Positions 26,852 to 34,778 of a DNA stretch of 64,000 bases are shown piece by piece. How positions within the stretch are numbered: position 1 is the stretch's first letter; each line of letters opens with the position of its first letter. Under the pieces are notes generated by a model. It was not told the DNA's origin and searched no databases. It worked only from the letters and a program-made list of their open reading frames with translations. The DNA comes from Rhodopseudomonas palustris. Lineage in GTDB: Bacteria; Pseudomonadota; Alphaproteobacteria; Rhizobiales; Xanthobacteraceae. Both the position numbers and the translations under genes were made by a program. The stretch is taken from assembly GCF_003226555.1 (NCBI RefSeq), contig NZ_QKQS01000006.1, positions 101,176 through 165,175 on the forward strand, written 5' to 3'.

Positions 26852-27802
26852 CTAAGTCGGTCGGCGCGCCGCGCGTTGACGACGCTCCGCATAGGCCGGT
26901 CCGGCGACCTCGCGCAAGAGGCCGCGAAACCAGACCAGCAGCGGATCAGCATTGCGCAGATGCGACCACACCAGCGTCATCGGCAACTCGATCTTGGTGA
27001 ACGGCGGCGGCTTGACGATCAGATCGAAGGCGCCGGCAAAGCGGCTCGCCAACGCGCGGGAGATCGTCGTCACCATGTCGGTCGCGGCGACGGCTGCCAG
27101 CGCCGCGGTGAAATGCGGCGTGACCAGCGCGACCCGGCGGCTCACGCCTGCGGCCGCCAGGATGCCGTCGAGTTCCGAACGACCATCGTCGAGCAGCGCG
27201 ATGCCGACATGGTCGACGTCGGCGTAGTCGCCGATCCGCCAAGTGCGGCTCGCTTTCGGATGGCCGCGCCGCATCACCAGCGCGAGGCGGTCGTCGGCGA
27301 TCGGCATGCTCACCGCGCCGGGCGGCAGATCGGTGGTGGCCAGCGCGAAGGCGAAATCCAGCGCGCCGCTCTCCATGCGCTCGCGCAGATCCGCGCGGTA
27401 GGGCTCGAAGCGCAGATCGATGCCGGGCGCCTCGCGAGCCAGCCGCGCCATCAACGGCGGCGCCAGCAGCACGGTCTGATTGTCGGACGCCGCGATGCGG
27501 ATGGTGCGTTGTTCGGTGGCCGGGTCGAACCGGCGTTCGCGAAACAGGTCCTTGAGGTCGGCGACGGCGACGCTCAGGAGCGGCACCAAGGCTTGCGCCT
27601 TCGGCGTCAGCACCAAGCCGTGATGACCGCGGACCAGCAGCGGATCGGCGAGCAGACTACGCAAGCGCGACAGTGCGCGGCTCATCGCCGGCTGGCTCAG
27701 GCCGACGTCCTGCGCCGCGTGGGTGACGTTGCGCCGGCGCAGCAGCGCCTCGAGCGGCGGCAGCAGATTGAGGTCGAGCCCGGCTAAATTCACCTCGTGC
27801 AT
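26852..27802 (-). CDS. LysR-family transcriptional regulator
   Basis: 316 residues. The N-terminal winged helix (residues ~10-65) reads LLPPLEALLRRRNVTHAAQDVGLSQPAMSRALSRL, and the rest is the periplasmic-binding-type effector domain (IRIAASDNQTVLLAPPL, MVTTISRALASRFAG). It is divergent from an NAD-dependent epimerase-like gene with a TGCAT-N7-ATGCA dyad between, the standard LysR arrangement; it may regulate that gene and the co-directional CoA-transferase gene. ATG 27802 is the start. Confidence 0.93.
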   Translation of the reverse strand: MHEVNLAGLDLNLLPPLEALLRRRNVTHAAQDVGLSQPAMSRALSRLRSLLADPLLVRGHHGLVLTPKAQALVPLLSVAVADLKDLFRERRFDPATEQRTIRIAASDNQTVLLAPPLMARLAREAPGIDLRFEPYRADLRERMESGALDFAFALATTDLPPGAVSMPIADDRLALVMRRGHPKASRTWRIGDYADVDHVGIALLDDGRSELDGILAAAGVSRRVALVTPHFTAALAAVAATDMVTTISRALASRFAGAFDLIVKPPPFTKIELPMTLVWSHLRNADPLLVWFRGLLREVAGPAYAERRQRAARRPT

Positions 27803-27819
27803 GATGATGATATAAACAA

Positions 27820-27836
27820 TGCATTTTTGATATGCA
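27820..27836. promoter_or_regulatory. Candidate LysR operator
   Basis: TGCAT-TTTTGAT-ATGCA is a perfect 5-bp inverted repeat with a 7-bp centre, fitting the T-N11-A rule of LysR boxes, in the 80-bp gap between the divergent LysR and epimerase genes. Confidence 0.55.
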
Positions 27837-27882
27837 AAGACAACGCTTAGTCTGCCGTCATCGACTTTGAAAGGAGTTGACC

Positions 27883-28836
27883 ATGACGCCGGAGATCGTC
27901 GTTCTCGGCTACGGTCCGGTCGGCCGCGCCACCACCGAATTGCTCACGGCCCGGGGAGACACGGTGCGGGTGGCGCAACGATCCCGGCCCGCCGATCTTC
28001 CGCGCCGCGCGGTGTATCAAGCCTGTGACGTCCTCGATCCGAGTTCGGTCGCCGCTGCCGTCGCGGACGCCAGGCAGATCGTCGTCGCGATCGGCTTTCC
28101 CTATCTCAGTGAGGTGTGGCGCACCGCGTGGCCAGCGGCGATGCAGAACCTGCTCGCGGCCGCCGCTGCGGCGAATGCGCGGATGGTGTTCGTCGACAAC
28201 CTGTATATGTACGGCCCGCAGCACGCGCCGCTGCGCGAGGACATGCCGCTGACCGATGCCGGCGTGAAACCCGCGGTGCGCGCCGCCATCACACGGCTGT
28301 GGACGGCGGCGAGCGCCGCCGGCCAGGTGCGCGTCGCAGCGCTGCGGGCGCCGGACTTCTACGGGCCGGGCGTCGGACTGTCGCATCTCGGCGATCTCGC
28401 GTTCGGCGCACTCGCCAAGGGCAAGCGCGCGATGCTGATCGCGCCGCCGGACACGCCGCACGACTTCGCCTACGTGCCGGATATCGCGCGCGCGGTCGCG
28501 ACCCTGCTCGATGCCCCGGACGACGCCTTCGGTCAGGCCTGGCACATGCCGAGCGCGCCGATCCGCACCCCGCGGCAGATCCTCGAACTCGGCGCCCGGG
28601 CGCTCGGCACATCCGTGCGTATTTCGTCACTGCCGCAATGGCTGCTGCCGGCGATCGGCACGGTGTCGCCGATGCTGCGGGAGATGAGCGAGATGCGATT
28701 CCTGTGGGACCGTCCGTATCGGGTCGATGCGCGGAAATTCACCAGCCGGTTCTGGTCGGACGTCACGCCGTTCGAGATCGGCGCCGCGGCGACCGCGTTG
28801 TCGTTCCGCGAACGGGCCGCCGCACTGGCGGCGTGA
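27883..28836 (+). CDS. NAD(P)-dependent epimerase/reductase-like protein
   Basis: 317 residues from ATG 27883 (AAGGAG 6 nt upstream); a TTG six bases earlier is less likely. The Rossmann start IVVLGYGPVGRAT is followed by DVLDPSSVAAAV and a YMYGP motif in VDNLYMYGPQHAPL, resembling SDR-type atypical epimerases (NmrA-like relatives). The fold binds NAD(P); the substrate is not known. Two downstream motifs, FAYVPDIARAVATLL and WHMPSAP, are typical of this group. It is probably under the divergent LysR regulator. Confidence 0.85.
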   Translation: MTPEIVVLGYGPVGRATTELLTARGDTVRVAQRSRPADLPRRAVYQACDVLDPSSVAAAVADARQIVVAIGFPYLSEVWRTAWPAAMQNLLAAAAAANARMVFVDNLYMYGPQHAPLREDMPLTDAGVKPAVRAAITRLWTAASAAGQVRVAALRAPDFYGPGVGLSHLGDLAFGALAKGKRAMLIAPPDTPHDFAYVPDIARAVATLLDAPDDAFGQAWHMPSAPIRTPRQILELGARALGTSVRISSLPQWLLPAIGTVSPMLREMSEMRFLWDRPYRVDARKFTSRFWSDVTPFEIGAAATALSFRERAAALAA

Positions 28837-28842
28837 TCGCCA

Positions 28843-29559
28843 TCACGCGTAAGCCACCCAGCCGCGAAACGCGAAGCCAGCGTAGAACAGGCTGACCCCG
28901 CTGAAGCCTGCCTCGCGCAACAACTGTTCGTCGTCCTGCGGAGAGAGGATCGGCAGACGCTCGGCGATGCCGATGCGTGCGGCATTGGCCTGGACGGGGT
29001 CGATGCCCGACGAGATCGAGAAGGCTGCGTAGCGGGACAGCCACAAGTCGAGCTCGCCGTCGGGGATGCTGTAATGCGCGGTGACGAAGGGGGCACCCGG
29101 CTTGAGGCGACGCCGCACGTCCTCGAGGGTGCGCAGCCGCTCCTGACGGTCGATGAAATGCAGGGTCAGAATGCAGGTCGCGCCATCGAACGGACCGTTT
29201 GGCGCGCTGTCGATGTAGCCCTCGTGAAAGTGGATGCGGCTGCCGTGGTCACCGACGGTGATCCGCGCAAGGTCGAGCATTGCGGCGGCGGGATCGACGC
29301 CGACGAACGACCACTCGGGCTGAGCATCGGCAAAGACTTTGAGTTCGAGTCCACCACCGGCGCCGAGAACAAGCACCTGGGCGTTGGGCGGAGCGCGTTC
29401 CGTAAGAAGGAGCATCGCCATGCGCTGCATGTCGGCAAAGCCCGGCACCATACGCGGCGGATTTTCAGCGTAGCGGGCGACAGCTTGAGGATCGGAGAAT
29501 GCATTCATGAGGATATTGTAGCGGAATAAATCGATGTCTTGAATGTCGGTCGGGGTCAC
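28843..29559 (-). CDS. Class I SAM-dependent methyltransferase
   Basis: 238 residues if started at GTG 29559, 221 if started at ATG 29508 (MNAFSDPQAV); neither has a clear ribosome site. Motif I is VLVLGAGGGLELKVFA and the acidic post-I residue is in VGVDPAAAML; FDGATCILTLHFID is motif IV-like. The gene converges on the epimerase gene with 6 bp between stops. The substrate is unknown. The dnaE2-like repeat at 29578 begins 18 bp upstream of the GTG, so this gene marks the left chromosomal border of the inserted island. Confidence 0.8.
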   Translation of the reverse strand: MTPTDIQDIDLFRYNILMNAFSDPQAVARYAENPPRMVPGFADMQRMAMLLLTERAPPNAQVLVLGAGGGLELKVFADAQPEWSFVGVDPAAAMLDLARITVGDHGSRIHFHEGYIDSAPNGPFDGATCILTLHFIDRQERLRTLEDVRRRLKPGAPFVTAHYSIPDGELDLWLSRYAAFSISSGIDPVQANAARIGIAERLPILSPQDDEQLLREAGFSGVSLFYAGFAFRGWVAYA

Positions 29560-29577
29560 ATCGGCGAGACGGCCTCG

Positions 29578-29674
29578 TCAATGAAAATTCCGCGACGGCG
29601 GCCGGATGCGGACGTCGCGGGGGTGGCGATGGCGTTGAGCGGGGGCGTCGGGCGTGTCGCGGCGGTCGCCGTTG
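29578..29674 (-). repeat. Left copy of 97-bp direct repeat: decayed 3' end of dnaE2
   Basis: 97 bp matching 34682-34778 at 93 positions. In the dnaE2 frame it reads NGDRRDTPDAPAQRHRHPR, then DVRIRPPSRNFH and a stop, while the right copy ends ILPPSRDFH as DnaE2 proteins do. The left copy is therefore the relic, no longer under selection. Confidence 0.85.
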
Positions 29675-30332
29675 TTCTGTGATCGATTATCCGCTCTGCG
29701 GCGAACGAAAGCACCTTGTGCTGTCTCCCCGCGCGTCACCGACGATAGTTTTGGCGACCAGAGCCGTCGTTCCGGAAACGGGCGCGATGCGCTCCGCACC
29801 GCTTGATCCGGCGGGCCTTCCCCCGCCTTCACCCGGCGCGCGTCTGGCGAACTCACACATCGCAGAGCCTCGTAGGTGCCCCGGACCGAGACCCGATACC
29901 TCCTGGACACGGGCTTCCGAAACCGGTCGCGCGGGACGCCGCGTTGCTCCGGCCTCGCCAACCGTTGCTGGCTCCGACAAATTCGCCCGGCCGGTCACTG
30001 CCGATCGATTTGCCCCACACCAAGACGCCTCCCGATGCGCGCCCGTTGGACAGCACAGAGAGAAACATCGTCATGATAGGATTATTATCAAGACGAGAAG
30101 GACATGAAGGCTTGGTGTTTGTGGGCGAAGATGAACTCCGACCCATGTCTGCATTGGGCCAGAAGTGGACTACCGCTTGCGGCGTGCTGAGGCGTACGCG
30201 GTCTTCTCGAGCATCAACAACGAAACAGGCGCATTCTCGCGCGCAGCCTATTAATGAGAGCAGGTTCATATTCAGGTGTGATTTTCTCCATTTCGTCCGC
30301 GTCTTGCCCTCCGACAGATCTCGCGCGTCATT
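29675..30332. other. Gene-poor stretch of the island, with probable dispersed repeat sequence
   Basis: No convincing gene. The part at about 29680-30060 encodes overlapping short frames in several directions (e.g. MCEFARRAPGEGGG on the minus strand) that resemble recurrent intergenic sequence in Bradyrhizobium-type genomes; this is from memory. Around 30145-30175 the words MSALGQKW resemble another dispersed repeat of the group. The frame covering 29578-29961 is not accepted as a gene because it includes the dnaE2 relic. Confidence 0.4.
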
Positions 30333-32489
30333 CTAGCGCGGATTTGCTAGACTTGGCACTTCGGCCGACTCAATTTCCTGTTTGATGCTGAGAAGCGTCG
30401 ACCGATCCGCGTCGGTCAGCGACGCGGCGACAGGGCAGTCGGCGCTGTTCTTGTTTAAAAGCTCTGCAATTAAAGCGCGCGCGGCAGGACCAGCTCGCTG
30501 AAGCTGGCCAAATTTAGCGATGGCGCGTATGACAAGTACCTCGTTTTCGTCTCCCGGGCAAAAAAGCGCTCTCAATGATTCCGCAAGCGCGGCTCGATAG
30601 GCCTGAACGCCAACACTGTTCTTCATAACAGCGTTTTTCCACTCGGCGGCTTCGACGGGTGGGGCCAAGGAGGGGTCGCAAGACTGGAGCCTCTTGTCAG
30701 AACCTGAGCAGTTGAGGACCTCAATCCTTTTCAGTGCTGCCTCGCGCGAGGGGCCAGACAGGAGCAATTGCAGGCTTGAACGTAGCTTCTGGTAGTCCTT
30801 GTCATCCCATGCTCGAACTTGCCCCATCGGGTCCCGCTGTCGCGGACTCCAAGTGTTGCCATCCTCCACCACCCGGATCGCCGAAAGCACCGCGGGTATC
30901 CCTGCTTGGTTGCTCCGCCAGAGATAGGAGCCACCGAGATCGGTCCCTCTTAAAGTCGCGCTTGAGAAAGACACCCCAAGAAGCGGCGCCGAGTCGAGCA
31001 ACGCTGCCTGAAGGGACGCTCCGTCGAGCGACGCCCCCTGAAGTTGTGCACCGGAGAGCTTTGCCCCCTGAAGATGAGCCCCCTTCAACGAAGCGCCCTG
31101 AAGTTGCGCACCAGATAGGTTTGCCGCAGCAGAGAGGTCTGCCCCTTGAAGGTACGCCCCGTCGAGCGACGCCCCCTGAAGTTGCGCGCCCGAGAGGTTT
31201 CCCCCCTGGAGCTGCGCCAAGTCGAGCGACGCTCCTTGAAGGTTCGCCCTCTGGAGCGACGCGCCCTGAAGTTGCGCGTAAAGAAGTCGGGCGCCCCGAA
31301 GGTCGGCACCGGTGAAATCGACCTTTGGCAAACTGGCGAACGTGAATATCGCTCCCCTCAGATCGCGCTCGCCGGAGCGGAAAACGAAGTCCCGCCACTT
31401 CGCCTTCCCGGGATCGTCGATTCCGAGGTCTTCGTAGACGTTGAGGCTCGGCAGGACGAGCGTGTTTGAGAAAGGGAATCGGCGGTGAGTGACTAGGTTG
31501 GGTTCGGCGCTGAACAGCGCATCATGTACTGCAACTGCCCACGTCGGTCTGGTCCATGTTTCTTCTTGCCACTCGCCGGGAAAGGTTGCAATCGCGCACG
31601 AGAACGCAATGGCAAGGGAACTGGTAAGCAGCCCTAGCCCAACCGCGATCGATGATGCCCTCGTCGCGGTCGCATCGTTCTCGCCACCTGAGAGGATTTT
31701 TCGCCACAGCCACCAAACGAGCGCGAGGTCCAACAGCAGCGCGATTCGCTGTGTCCACACGACGCCGCTACTGTGATAAGGCAGGAACTGAATCTGGATA
31801 GTTAGAAGCAGAAGCACAGGGGCTACGACGAGCGTGATCCAAGCTATCACTCGTAGGAGCGATCCAAATGCACTTTCACGCAAGTCGGACGGGCCAGCGA
31901 GGAATTGGATAAAAATGTTGCTCGGCAGCTGCCGCCTAAGCTTGTCGCGCGTTGCTGTGCGCCGCTCGGACTCCGACTCGTTCGCGTCCTCGATTTGAGC
32001 GTAAAGCGCTTGATGATAGCGCTTCGCCTTGTCCGTCAACATGACGAGATGCACGAGCGTGTACGTATGCACAATCACGAACAGTATTGGCGCCAAGAAG
32101 AAGAACGCAAGTAACGGCAGCTCGATCCCGAGAAATGGCAGCTTGACAGCCTTTTCAAAGAAAAGGTCCTTGTGAGTCACCGCTCCCGCCGCGACCGCGA
32201 GATAGAAGAGGACGAACAGGTAGGATAGCCAGAGGCCGCCACCTACGGACGATGCATCGTCGACCGCCTTCTTTATCGCCTCGAGGTCATCGGCCTTTTT
32301 AGCAAAATCCGGCAATTCGGGCGTGCCTTTGTCGTCGCTATGCTCGCCGCCCACGACCTCCCCCTCTTGCCGATGGGAGAGCCATTTCACGAGGTTCGAA
32401 AACAGGATGTTGGACCGGCAACTGGACACCGGCTCCCTCAAGGCTCGGCCTAACTGTCCTGCAGTGGGATTCGCGCCGTCCCCTCTCAT
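30333..32489 (-). CDS. Pentapeptide-repeat membrane protein
   Basis: 718 residues. The N-terminal half has about five membrane segments (LFVLFYLAVAAGAV; LLAFFFLAPILFVIVHTYTL; VIAWITLVVAPVLLLLTIQI; a fourth around RIALLLDLALVWWLW; a fifth near SSIAVGLGLLTSSLAIAFSCAI). A soluble domain then precedes 25 or so pentapeptide repeats in the middle (A-D/S-L-x-G pattern such as LQGASLDLAQ, LSGAQLQGASL) which should fold as a square beta-helix. The C-terminal ~150 residues look helical. The repeat DNA is internally repetitive at about 30985-31330. Function unknown; similar membrane pentapeptide proteins occur in alphaproteobacterial islands. The start is uncertain because the first ~45 residues look non-conserved. 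Confidence 0.85.
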   Translation of the reverse strand: MRGDGANPTAGQLGRALREPVSSCRSNILFSNLVKWLSHRQEGEVVGGEHSDDKGTPELPDFAKKADDLEAIKKAVDDASSVGGGLWLSYLFVLFYLAVAAGAVTHKDLFFEKAVKLPFLGIELPLLAFFFLAPILFVIVHTYTLVHLVMLTDKAKRYHQALYAQIEDANESESERRTATRDKLRRQLPSNIFIQFLAGPSDLRESAFGSLLRVIAWITLVVAPVLLLLTIQIQFLPYHSSGVVWTQRIALLLDLALVWWLWRKILSGGENDATATRASSIAVGLGLLTSSLAIAFSCAIATFPGEWQEETWTRPTWAVAVHDALFSAEPNLVTHRRFPFSNTLVLPSLNVYEDLGIDDPGKAKWRDFVFRSGERDLRGAIFTFASLPKVDFTGADLRGARLLYAQLQGASLQRANLQGASLDLAQLQGGNLSGAQLQGASLDGAYLQGADLSAAANLSGAQLQGASLKGAHLQGAKLSGAQLQGASLDGASLQAALLDSAPLLGVSFSSATLRGTDLGGSYLWRSNQAGIPAVLSAIRVVEDGNTWSPRQRDPMGQVRAWDDKDYQKLRSSLQLLLSGPSREAALKRIEVLNCSGSDKRLQSCDPSLAPPVEAAEWKNAVMKNSVGVQAYRAALAESLRALFCPGDENEVLVIRAIAKFGQLQRAGPAARALIAELLNKNSADCPVAASLTDADRSTLLSIKQEIESAEVPSLANPR

Positions 32490-32647
32490 GACATTCGGCT
32501 CCCAATAATATGGCTGCCTGACCTTCAGCCAGGGTTAGAGCGTCAACCAAGTTTAAAGGCGTCAAGCGCATTGTGGCAAAGTCACAACGGGAGTAGTCCG
32601 ATTTTCGATCGCGGAACGTCCCGTACGTGCCTTGCTAGGAGCCTGAC

Positions 32648-33079
32648 CTAGCCTCCCAAAAAGATCTTCACATCGTCTAGTCGTCCACGCACGACGGCCC
32701 TAGTAGCCAGATACCCGCTCATTCCAACGGGATCTTCCCCATGTGCGCCACCGGCACAATTGCCGTGCGCACCGTTGAGCAATGCGTCCAATTCACCCTG
32801 AGCAATATCAATTTGTTGCAGCGCGTCTTTGGTTTGACCTTGTGACAAAGCCACTCTGGCAGCGGCGAGCGCATTCACCGCTGCGTCACCGTGGCCCTGC
32901 AACTGTGCCCAGTTAACTGGAGGTACTCCGTGCGCGCCACCTGAGCACCCCTGGCTCATCGAAATGACCATGTTCTGGATCTGAGACGTTGCTTGGGTCA
33001 GCACCGTTTGTGCACCGGAGCTCGCATTCTGGGCGGCCACGTTGCTGAGCGAAATCAGGAAGATAACTCCGCTGATCAT
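32648..33079 (-). CDS. Small exported protein of unknown function
   Basis: 143 residues from ATG 33079, with an exported-type N-terminus (MISGVIFLISLSNVAAQ). An in-frame GTG at 33145 would add a basic n-region and make a longer signal peptide; neither has a strong ribosome site. The mature part carries two similar Cys-Gly-Gly-Ala-His-Gly motifs (CSGGAHGVPP and CAGGAHGEDP) about 70 residues apart, flanking a helical middle (DAALQQIDIAQGELDAL region). The paired motifs hint at a small metal or disulfide site. No family recognised. It lies 158 bp upstream of the pentapeptide gene on the same strand. Confidence 0.55.
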   Translation of the reverse strand: MISGVIFLISLSNVAAQNASSGAQTVLTQATSQIQNMVISMSQGCSGGAHGVPPVNWAQLQGHGDAAVNALAAARVALSQGQTKDALQQIDIAQGELDALLNGAHGNCAGGAHGEDPVGMSGYLATRAVVRGRLDDVKIFLGG

Positions 33080-33145
33080 CGCGGCGGTCCCAGATCTCAG
33101 AGAACGTGTCCTCAGCGGACTGCATCGTGCGATTGCGAAAGCCAC

Positions 33146-33709
33146 TTGAAAGCTCTTCTCTGCTTGGTTTCCCTCATAACGAATTCTGCCGTGATTTGAA
33201 CAATCGAGAGGCGAGAGCTGATAATACGCATTTTGAGTCAGCAACCGCCACACTCCATCGATTCTCTTGAGGTCGTCGGCGCCCAGTCCTACATTCGGAA
33301 GTCGCAACTCGGACGCAACCTTCCCCGAATTTCGCTTCTTTGACAAGCTCGTGCGGTCGACCAGCTCTTGACGTCCAGAGGCAGGAGGAGCGCGAGCTGC
33401 CTCGCGCGGCAAGTTTTTCCCGGAAGTATCAGCTAAGCGAGCGTTGAGAACGCCGGACATCGGCAGTTGCGTGCACGCCGCCGGCGACCAAAACCGCCGC
33501 GGTGTCGCAGCCGTGGTTAAGTAACTACCACCCCTTGAGCCCCGCAAGCGCGGAGAACTTTGAAATAGTGGGGCTGAACTGGCGGATCAGGATGCCCTCT
33601 ACAACCGGCGGCCCCGGCACCAGACCTCCGCACCGGGCCATAAACAGACCTACTGAACCTCCCGCAGAAGTGGTAATTTGGAGGACCGAGTAGGAGGGAG
33701 GGTGATAGA
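33146..33709. other. Non-coding or unassigned island sequence
   Basis: No gene here that I accept. The minus frame continuing upstream from the small exported protein is open to 33547 but has no start that fits and no recognisable domain. The last 20 bp before 33710 contain the strong ribosome site AGGAGGGAGGG of the next gene. Confidence 0.5.
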
Positions 33710-34645
33710 ATGTCTGACGAATCAAGAGTTGCGCTGGTCTCTCACAACGCCATTTGGCAACCGGACGCACTCACGCCGGCACGACTCAAGGCTGGCACCC
33801 TGCTCTTTGACAAACTCCTCTTCGTCAACACGAATGAGGAGTCATTGCCCGACTATGTCACCTCATTTCCATCTGCAGATGGTCGAAATGAAGCCGTCAA
33901 CGAGGGGAATAAGCGTAGGTTGTCAAATTGCTGGGAAAGCACTGTTGGGCAAGCCCCCTTTTTCAGCATCTACGGCGACTTCGATCACACGTTCCCAGAT
34001 CAAGATCGTTCGAAATGGCCCTGGGACTCTGCCCCGGATTCACTGAAGAATGCGACTAGAGCCGTCGTCGAGAGACTTTATCAGACAAGTCTTGCAGAGG
34101 ATTCAGGTCCGGCAGGCTATGAAGCCTACAAATACGGCGGCTATATCATGAGCGATATATTATATTGGAGGCAGTTTTTTCCTCGGGCATCCTTCCTGGG
34201 CGATACTGCGAGCGAAGATATCTTAAGACACATTGCGGTAGGAGATCAGCTGCAAGGCCCAATCTGGACCGACGTAGAAATACCCGGATTCAACGGCTTG
34301 TCCTGGGATGACGTGGCGGAGCTGAGGCAGTCTGATTACCTCAAGGCCTTTCGGACCAAATTCTTTCAGCTATCAAACGCCGGTAGATCTAGTCGGATTA
34401 TGGACGAGTACCGTGATGCACTTGAGCGTCTCGCAGACTATTGCCGGCCCAAAGTTGGGCGAAATGTTCTTTTAGGAGTCCTTGGTAACATTCCCCTACC
34501 AATCCCAATCAATCCCATATCGATCGGTTCGAGTGTACAAACAGTTGCAAAAGACCTGCGGATGAAGTCGGAATTTGGGTGGGCCTTCTTCGTAAGAGAC
34601 GTTCAAACTCGAATAACCCAAATCACGCCTGCTGACGGCCGATAA
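33710..34645 (+). CDS. Orphan 311-residue protein of unknown function
   Basis: ATG 33710 follows AGGAGGGAGGG with 7 nt between, so the start is secure. The protein begins ALVSHNAIWQPDALTPARL and LLFDKLLFVNT, a pattern seen in some uncharacterised families where an N-terminal beta/alpha unit precedes a helical body. Further on are RRFLSN-like helical stretches and YLKAFRTKFFQL. Near the C-terminus it has a glycine- and proline-rich segment (LLGVLGNIPLPIPINP) that could be membrane-active. No catalytic motif is visible. GC and codon use are lower than outside the island. It is the only island gene on the plus strand and ends 36 bp before the right repeat. Confidence 0.7.
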   Translation: MSDESRVALVSHNAIWQPDALTPARLKAGTLLFDKLLFVNTNEESLPDYVTSFPSADGRNEAVNEGNKRRLSNCWESTVGQAPFFSIYGDFDHTFPDQDRSKWPWDSAPDSLKNATRAVVERLYQTSLAEDSGPAGYEAYKYGGYIMSDILYWRQFFPRASFLGDTASEDILRHIAVGDQLQGPIWTDVEIPGFNGLSWDDVAELRQSDYLKAFRTKFFQLSNAGRSSRIMDEYRDALERLADYCRPKVGRNVLLGVLGNIPLPIPINPISIGSSVQTVAKDLRMKSEFGWAFFVRDVQTRITQITPADGR

Positions 34646-34681
34646 GTTCTGCTCCGGGTCATAAGCGGCACTGTGCTCCCC

Positions 34682-34778
34682 TCAATGAAAATCCCGCGAC
34701 GGCGGCAGGATGCGGACGTCGCGGGGGTGGCGATGGCGTTGGGCGGGGGCGTCGGGGGTGTCGCGGCGGTCGCCGTTG
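34682..34778 (-). repeat. Right copy of 97-bp direct repeat: functional 3' end of dnaE2
   Basis: It forms the last 97 bp of dnaE2 including the stop codon, and matches 29578-29674 at 93 of 97 positions. Since this copy keeps the family C-terminus (ILPPSRDFH), the inserted segment re-created the gene end. Confidence 0.85.

Larger units (their letters stand above)
29675..34681. mobile_element. About 5-kb genomic island inserted at the 3' end of dnaE2
   Basis: The interval lies between the two 97-bp direct repeats. Its genes have visibly lower GC and codon use unlike the flanking genes, and the content (pentapeptide-repeat membrane protein, small exported protein, orphan protein) is not that of a housekeeping region. 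No integrase or transposase gene is recognisable, so the entry mechanism is unknown and could be recombination rather than phage-type integration. Confidence 0.7.

Noticed and set aside
29578..29961. 127-codon minus frame overlapping the left repeat
   Set aside because: Its C-terminus is simply the dnaE2 relic and the rest is repeat-like; no start signal.
30985..31330. CRISPR-like regular repeat in DNA
   Set aside because: The repeat is about 15 bp in coding frame and encodes pentapeptide units; no conserved direct repeat with unique spacers.
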